Made by a program: the position numbers and the translations under genes
Origin: Bacteroidales bacterium
GTDB taxonomy: Bacteria; Bacteroidota; Bacteroidia; Bacteroidales; UBA932
Assembly: GCA_017549505.1 (NCBI GenBank)
Contig: JAFYUS010000030.1
Location: 88,625-152,624, forward strand
DNA: 64,000 nt
Reading direction: 5' to 3'
Shown: one piece after another, positions 59,421 through 64,000 of the stretch
Numbering within the stretch: position 1 is the first letter of the stretch
Layout of the letters: each line of letters begins with the position of its first letter
Notes under the pieces: model-generated
What the model was told of the DNA's origin: nothing
Seen by the model: the letters and a program-made list of their open reading frames with translations, nothing else
Database searches by the model: none

Positions 59421-60023
59421 TTACCATCCGCCTCCGAACATGCTCATGTCCATGTCCTGTATCTTCACACCTTCAGGAACTGTGAAGGTCGAGGCAGGAA
59501 TCTCGACGTTTTCCTGGAGCTTTGTAGCGGTCTGAACCATTTCGCCGAAGTCGCTGCTGCTTGAGCTCTTGAGGGTGATGCCCTTGTAGACCCATACGGT
59601 CTGCTTCTGTGGCTGACCCATCATGAATACGGTTACAGAGTACTTCTTGCACTCCTTGCCGGCGATGGTCTCGGTGCCGAGTTCCTTTACCTTATACTTC
59701 TTGATTGTCTTCTCGTCGAGGTTGCTGAAGTTTACCTTCTCGCCCTGACCCATCATAGGCATCCTTGTAGCGGTCTTCTCAGCATCGTTAACCATTACGT
59801 TGGATCCGTCGATGACGAGCATCCTCATCTTGTTGCCGCCGAAGTTGGAAACTGTAGCCTGCTTTGCGCCATAGTCGTCGAAGAAGATCTCCTGAACCAT
59901 GGCCTGACCCATCATGTCCATTTCCATTGTAATAATGCCGGATTTTACCTCGTAGAGTTTCTCCTGCGCACCAGCTGCAAGGCATCCCGCCAAGAGAGCT
60001 GTAATGATCAAAAGTCTTTTCAT
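59421..60023 (-). CDS. DUF4412-type exported protein
   Basis: The 200-residue protein has a signal peptide (MKRLLIITALLAGCLAAGAQ) and a single beta-rich domain of the DUF4412 kind (GIITMEMDMMGQAMVQEIFFDDYGAKQ, then GTETIAGKECKKYSVTVF). It is rich in methionine in a few short patches (MEMDMMG, RMPMMGQ, MDMSMFGGGW). The function is unknown; a periplasmic or outer-membrane location is likely. A terminator follows. Confidence 0.8.
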   Translation of the reverse strand: MKRLLIITALLAGCLAAGAQEKLYEVKSGIITMEMDMMGQAMVQEIFFDDYGAKQATVSNFGGNKMRMLVIDGSNVMVNDAEKTATRMPMMGQGEKVNFSNLDEKTIKKYKVKELGTETIAGKECKKYSVTVFMMGQPQKQTVWVYKGITLKSSSSSDFGEMVQTATKLQENVEIPASTFTVPEGVKIQDMDMSMFGGGW

Positions 60024-60110
60024 CTTATCTTTAATTAGTGGTTGTATTCCTTTTTCCGAATCCTTTAGATGCTTTTTCTGCCGTAAGGTTTAATTGAGAG
60101 TTATTTTTCG

Positions 60111-60118
60111 TATCTTCG
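60111..60118 (+). promoter_or_regulatory. Weak -7 box for the metallophosphoesterase
   Basis: TATCTTCG differs from TAnnTTTG by one base; the ATG at 60125 is 6 nt further (a second ATG at 60137 is 18 nt further). Confidence 0.35.
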
Positions 60119-60124
60119 TGGGAA

Positions 60125-61276
60125 ATGACTGATGCTATGAAAAGACTGATGATGCTATTGCTGGCCTTGATGACCGGTATACAGGGATGGACAGGGAACA
60201 TCGCGTATGGACCTTGGGTGACTGAATCGCGTTCGGACCGCGTTACGATCTGCTGGATGAGCGAGGTGCCTGGTATGGCTTATGTGGAACTTTCCGACGG
60301 AACTCAGGTCTGGGAGACCTTTGCCGGCAGACGTATCTTCAAGCGCCTGCATTCTGTTCAGATCAATGGACTTGAACCTGGAGCGGAACTCTGTTACCGA
60401 GTCTGCGGACAGGATCTTACAGATGACAGCAACGCGCGCAATCCTCGCTTCGGGGATATCTATGAGGGACAATGGCAGCGGGTCAGGACCTTTGACCCGG
60501 AGGCCGAAACCTGTCGCTTCTCAGTTTTCAATGACATCCACAATCAGGTAGATGAATATAGCGCTCTGGCCGCGCAGGTCGACTCTGCCGCTACGGATTT
60601 CCTCTTCCTGAACGGCGATATCGTCAGTGCAGGCAACTATGTGGCTGATACGCTTGTCCGCTATGAACTTGAACCGCTCGGAACTCTTGCTGCCGGACTT
60701 CCTGTGCTCTTTGCCCGTGGTAACCATGAAGGCCGCGGCAACAATCCTCAGCTGGTCGCAGATATCTTCCCGAACGAAGATCCGGCTCCATTCTACTATA
60801 CCTTCCGGCAAGGTCCGGTCGCCTTCATCGTTGCCGATGGCGGCGAGACCGGCTATAGCCGGTCCATCCTCTACAGCGGCTCTGCCGTGTATGAGGATTA
60901 TATCAATGAGCAGATCCGATGGGCCCGCCAGGCGATGCAGGAGCCGCTTTTTGCCGACGCTCCGGTCAAGATCTGCCTGATACACGTCCCGATGATCGAC
61001 CATCCGGACAAGAACGATTATCTGCTCCAGCGCTGGCTCAATGTCCACTTCGTCCCTCTTCTGGACGAAGCCGGCATCGACCTGATGATCGGCGCAGACC
61101 TCCACGAATTCATGTATCTTACCCCAGGCACCATGAACAATCCGTTCCCTATACTCGTCAACGACGATGTCCGCCGCCTGGACTGCAGCTACGACTCAGG
61201 TAAGCTCACCCTGACGACGTTCAATGTCGCCGGTGAGATGGAATTCTCTACTGTGCTGGAAGTCGGATCCTTGTAG
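60125..61276 (+). CDS. Exported calcineurin-like metallophosphoesterase
   Basis: The 383-residue protein has a signal peptide (MKRLMMLLLALMTGIQGWTG; Met5 at 60137 is an equally good start), an FN3-like N-terminal domain as in purple acid phosphatases (about 25-125) and a metallophosphoesterase domain with FNDIHN, NGDIVSAGN, RGNHEGRG, LIHVPM and GADLHEFM. All metal ligands expected of the fold seem present, so it is likely an active phosphatase or phosphodiesterase of the periplasm or surface. Its stop lies 3 nt from the stop of the convergent purine permease gene. Confidence 0.9.
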   Translation: MTDAMKRLMMLLLALMTGIQGWTGNIAYGPWVTESRSDRVTICWMSEVPGMAYVELSDGTQVWETFAGRRIFKRLHSVQINGLEPGAELCYRVCGQDLTDDSNARNPRFGDIYEGQWQRVRTFDPEAETCRFSVFNDIHNQVDEYSALAAQVDSAATDFLFLNGDIVSAGNYVADTLVRYELEPLGTLAAGLPVLFARGNHEGRGNNPQLVADIFPNEDPAPFYYTFRQGPVAFIVADGGETGYSRSILYSGSAVYEDYINEQIRWARQAMQEPLFADAPVKICLIHVPMIDHPDKNDYLLQRWLNVHFVPLLDEAGIDLMIGADLHEFMYLTPGTMNNPFPILVNDDVRRLDCSYDSGKLTLTTFNVAGEMEFSTVLEVGSL

Positions 61277-61279
61277 TCT

Positions 61280-62572
61280 TTAGATCAGGATATATTTAAG
61301 GATAAACAGGACTGCAAGAATGTACATTGCAGGGGACAGCTTCTTGAATTTGCCGCAGATCATGTTCATGAGGACATAGGTGATCATTCCTATAAGGATT
61401 CCGTTGGAAATGGAGTATGTAAGCGGCATCATGAGCATACATACGAATGCGGGAATTGACTCTGAGAAATCGTCGAAATCTACATTCTTGATCTGTTCTA
61501 CCATCAACAATCCGACGATGACCAAGGCAGGAGCAGTGGCTGCAGAAGGAATTGAAAGGAACAGCGGTGAGAAGAACATTGCTATTACGAAGCAGCCTCC
61601 TACAACCAGAGCGGTCAATCCTGAGCGGCCTCCCTGAGCCACTCCGGCAGCACTTTCAACATATGTTGTAGTAGTGGAAGTTCCCAGCATCGCTCCTAGA
61701 GTCGTAGCTATGGAGTCTGCCATGAATGCCTGCTTCACTCTGTAGATATTACCGTTTTTATCTAACATCTTTGCTTTTGTACACACTCCGACAAGAGTTC
61801 CCACCGTATCAAACATATCAATGAAGAAGAAGGTGAAGACAACAACCAGCATGTCGACAGAGAAGATCTGATCGAACTCGAACTGGCAGAAGATCGGGGC
61901 TATGGATTCCGGCGCTGATACGATTCCCTTGAACTCGGTCACACCAAGAGGAATGCCGATGACCATAGTGATGATGATTCCCAGAAGTATTGCTCCCGGT
62001 ACATTACGGGAATACATGAAACCGGTGATGACCAGACCGATGAAAGCAAGAAGTGCAGATCCGGATGTGACGTCTCCAAGGGTCACAAGAGTTGCGCTGT
62101 CCGGTACTACGACACCTGCACTCTTCAGACCGATGAAAGCGATGAAGAGTCCGATGCCGGCTCCAATGGCATTCCTCAGACTCATAGGAATCGCATTCAC
62201 GATAGCTTCTCGTAAATTGGTAAGTGTCAATATTATAAAGATAAGACCTTCAATAAGAACTGCTGTAAGGGCGAACTGCCATGAATAGCCCATTCCCATG
62301 CACACACTGTATACGAAGAATGCGTTCAGGCCCATTCCCGGAGCAAGGCCAAACGGGAGCTTGCCGATAAAGGCCATCGCCAGGCATCCTGCTATGGCAG
62401 CCAGAGCGGTGGATGTAAATACAGAACCTACCGGCATGCCGTCAAGCTCGCCGAACATTGTCGGATTGACAGCAAGGATATATGACATGGTGAGGAAGGT
62501 AGTGATACCGGCAACGATCTCAGTGCGGACTGTTGTCTTTGTGGAATCAAATCCGAATAGTTTCTTAAGCAT
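61280..62572 (-). CDS. Purine permease of the NCS2/AzgA family
   Basis: The 430-residue protein has about twelve membrane helices and AzgA-type motifs (TEIVAGITTFLTMSYILAVNP at the start, GLAPGMGLNAFFVYSV, GTSTTTTYVESAAGVAQGGRSG). Members import guanine, hypoxanthine or adenine with protons. The gene follows the DUF5020 outer-membrane protein by 12 nt, so a two-step purine uptake route (outer then inner membrane) is likely. Confidence 0.92.
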   Translation of the reverse strand: MLKKLFGFDSTKTTVRTEIVAGITTFLTMSYILAVNPTMFGELDGMPVGSVFTSTALAAIAGCLAMAFIGKLPFGLAPGMGLNAFFVYSVCMGMGYSWQFALTAVLIEGLIFIILTLTNLREAIVNAIPMSLRNAIGAGIGLFIAFIGLKSAGVVVPDSATLVTLGDVTSGSALLAFIGLVITGFMYSRNVPGAILLGIIITMVIGIPLGVTEFKGIVSAPESIAPIFCQFEFDQIFSVDMLVVVFTFFFIDMFDTVGTLVGVCTKAKMLDKNGNIYRVKQAFMADSIATTLGAMLGTSTTTTYVESAAGVAQGGRSGLTALVVGGCFVIAMFFSPLFLSIPSAATAPALVIVGLLMVEQIKNVDFDDFSESIPAFVCMLMMPLTYSISNGILIGMITYVLMNMICGKFKKLSPAMYILAVLFILKYILI

Positions 62573-62584
62573 ATCGTTTTCAGT

Positions 62585-63295
62585 TTAGAAAGTCCATTTT
62601 GCACCTACGGCCGGCATCGCATGGAATCCTTTTGCAACAAAGTTTGCCGAAAGTTCCAGTTCTCCACCGACACTGAGATTGATCTTTTCCCATCCTTTGA
62701 TCTTATTCATGTTCACCCAGAACTGAGGTTCGGTCATGAAGATGAATTCCGTTCCTTGCCATGGACGATGTTCTCTCCAGAAATCGGCGAATCCGCTGAA
62801 CGTGCACCAGCCTTTCGCAAACTCGATTCCCCATACACCTGTAATCTGGAAATTGTGCATCTGACACTTGCCAAGAGCATCTACTGTTCCGGGAATTGCC
62901 TTATACATGGCAGAGACTGACCATGTCTTTGTAAAATCCTTGGAGTGACCGGAATATGTAAGACCTCCGAGGAATGAATTGTTGAAGGCAGTTCCTACGC
63001 TGAGTCCGCCGTTGTATTCCAGGTGGACTGACAGCCAGTCTACCTTGGAGTCCTGCCAGAAATTCAGTTCACGGGCGATTTCCCAATATGCTCCAGTGGC
63101 TTTGGGATTGTAGTCGAAGTCAATAAAGAAGAATGTGCTTCCGCCGGCATCAGGACGGAACATTTCCACCGTTGATGTGACGCATCCTCGACCGGCATCA
63201 TAGAACAGCTGCAAGTTCTGAGCCTGTGCTTTATTTATCCCTGATATGGAGATAATGGATAATAGCAGCATAGATGTAATGAATGGCTTTTTCAT
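62585..63295 (-). CDS. Tsx-like outer-membrane DUF5020 protein
   Basis: The 236-residue protein has a signal peptide (MKKPFITSMLLLSIISISGINKAQAQ) and an outer-membrane barrel ending in VGAKWTF. The start NLQLFYDAGRG and the segment FFFIDFDYNPKATGAYWEIARELNFW fit DUF5020, related to the nucleoside channel Tsx. Its operon partner is a purine permease, which supports a role in nucleobase or nucleoside passage. Confidence 0.85.
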   Translation of the reverse strand: MKKPFITSMLLLSIISISGINKAQAQNLQLFYDAGRGCVTSTVEMFRPDAGGSTFFFIDFDYNPKATGAYWEIARELNFWQDSKVDWLSVHLEYNGGLSVGTAFNNSFLGGLTYSGHSKDFTKTWSVSAMYKAIPGTVDALGKCQMHNFQITGVWGIEFAKGWCTFSGFADFWREHRPWQGTEFIFMTEPQFWVNMNKIKGWEKINLSVGGELELSANFVAKGFHAMPAVGAKWTF

Positions 63296-63353
63296 AAATT
63301 ACGGTTTGTCGATGTAAATATAGCAAATATGTGGCAACGTAGGAGGGGTTTTG

Positions 63354-63531
63354 GAAACTATTTCGGAAATAGCAGTCGGCGACCTCCTTGAAACCGTCGA
63401 GTGGGACTATCCGAATTTCCACCTTACGATGCATTGCTTCTTATGCACTCTTCTGTCCGAGTCGGTCAGCTTGAACGAACATGCGGCAGCAGCATGGCTT
63501 TGCCGGGAGAGCCTTCACTCCGTGAAGTCGC
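63354..63531 (+). pseudogene. Remnant of a mutT/Nudix hydrolase (C-terminal part only)
   Basis: The frame EIAVGDLLETVEWDYPNFHLTMHCFLC...LNEHAAAAWLCRESLHSV matches the second half of the 8-oxo-dGTP-type Nudix hydrolases, where the segment HDYP.FHLT.H.F and the final HE...W dyad are conserved. The first half with the Nudix box is missing and the DNA upstream does not encode it in any frame. The 3' end has lost the usual WLPAD ending. The old terminator still follows at 63556-63587. This is a truncated, decaying gene. Confidence 0.7.
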
Positions 63532-63555
63532 ATTGTAGGAAAAGTGAAGATTCAC

Positions 63556-63587
63556 CTCATCGAGTGTATAATTCGATGAGTTTTTTT
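63556..63587 (+). terminator. Intrinsic terminator after the Nudix remnant
   Basis: CTCATCGA (63556-63563) pairs with TCGATGAG (63573-63580) around 9 nt, followed by seven Ts. It argues against a gene starting at the ATG at 63574. Confidence 0.9.
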
Positions 63588-63650
63588 GTACTTGTCTATG
63601 ATAGATTCCCCCAATTCTTCACCTCTATCATAAAACAAAATCAAAGCGCT

Positions 63651-63761
63651 ATGTTAATTACACTTTGTCTGATCATATTGGGCTATATGATTGTTGGAAA
63701 GGATGTGAAGCCCTGGGTGGAGAAACTCAAGTCTGTGGATTGGAAGTCGAAGGCATTATAA
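63651..63761 (+). CDS. 36-residue single-helix membrane protein
   Basis: MLITLCLIILGYMIVGKDVKPWVEKLKSVDWKSKAL has one membrane helix and a basic tail. An in-frame start at 63574 is unlikely because it lies inside a terminator stem. The stop overlaps the ATG of the next gene (TAATG), which supports real translation. It is too short for family assignment, and its function is unknown. Confidence 0.5.
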   Translation: MLITLCLIILGYMIVGKDVKPWVEKLKSVDWKSKAL

Positions 63762-64000
63762 TGATGAAGACGATGAGTGTTACAAAAAGGATATTCGGAG
63801 TGCTGTCATGCCTTCTGGTGTATGTTGGAGCAGTTGCTCTGGATCTTTATAATGCCGCCCGTTATAAGGAGGTGGCCTATCTTAATGGAGAGCATCTTTA
63901 TACAAATTGGTATTCGGTTTATGATATACCGGAAGTTCATTGTATAGACGGCTTTGATATATTTTCTGCTTGTATTTGGTCGATGTTGTTGATACTGCCA
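63761..64000 (+). CDS. Membrane protein of unknown function, N-terminal part (cut by window edge)
   Basis: From the ATG at 63761 the frame is open for 80 codons to the window edge (MMKTMSVTKRIFGVLSCLLVYVGAVALDLYN...). It has a membrane helix near residues 12-28 and a second one beginning near residue 69. It is coupled to the preceding small gene by a TAATG overlap. No family is recognised. Confidence 0.6.
   Translation, partial: MMKTMSVTKRIFGVLSCLLVYVGAVALDLYNAARYKEVAYLNGEHLYTNWYSVYDIPEVHCIDGFDIFSACIWSMLLILP

Overview
The window looks like a chromosome segment of an anaerobic, gut- or rumen-type member of the order Bacteroidales (Bacteroidota). The signs are a SusD-family protein, BACON-domain lipoproteins, many lipoboxes followed by acidic residues, a complete Rnf operon, GH43 enzymes, weak ribosome binding sites, and -7 boxes of the form TAnnTTTG in front of many genes. 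I cannot fix the family or genus from this sequence alone. No rRNA, tRNA, CRISPR array, transposase or phage gene was seen.

Layout. 1-5882 (+): the 3' end of a SusCD-type uptake locus (SusD C-terminus, large surface lipoprotein, subtilisin-like lipoprotein, small lipocalin-like lipoprotein). 5879-9740 (-): patatin-like phospholipase, a NapH/NapG-like polyferredoxin membrane protein and a Tat-exported aldo/keto reductase with ferredoxin clusters. 9787-12734 (-): pflB-pflA for anaerobic pyruvate cleavage. 12861-13902: a short SSB divergent from a zinc-ribbon protein. 13943-16033: M3 peptidase. 16034-20349: a nucleoside permease, tgt and an LptF/LptG permease, flanked on both sides by two nested inverted repeats. 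20350-28479 (-): ilvA-ilvE, then alaS, an lptF-fmt gene fusion, and thiamine pyrophosphokinase. 28658-31778 (+): two M23 peptidases, a MerR regulator and a Nif3 protein. 31784-40562 (+): one long probable operon with a coiled-coil zinc-ribbon protein, dnaB, a DUF3108 protein, an RseC-type protein and rnfBCDGEA. 40563-40948: repeat-rich non-coding DNA.

41230-54453 (+) is the most unusual region: eight co-directional genes behind one good promoter, all with signal peptides. Three or four are modular surface lipoproteins that share BACON, FN3-like and fimbrillin-like modules. One ends in a formylglycine-generating-enzyme fold whose last part has different codon use and a hypervariable-looking end. 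The others are an LPP20-type lipoprotein, a DUF5683-like protein, a MltC-type lytic transglycosylase and a transglutaminase-like protein; the last two share a related N-terminal helical segment. I read this as an uncharacterised cell-surface/peptidoglycan-anchored system, possibly adhesive; that is inference.

54454-60023 (-): two small outer-membrane beta-barrels, two GH43 glycosidases in one operon and a DUF4412 protein. 60125-61276 (+): a metallophosphoesterase. 61280-63295 (-): an outer-membrane DUF5020 protein with an AzgA-type purine permease. The right edge holds a decayed mutT/Nudix remnant with its terminator, and two small membrane-protein genes, the last cut by the window end.

Together the genes describe a fermentative anaerobe that splits pyruvate with PFL, couples ferredoxin oxidation to an ion gradient through Rnf, takes up nucleosides and purines, and invests heavily in surface lipoproteins.
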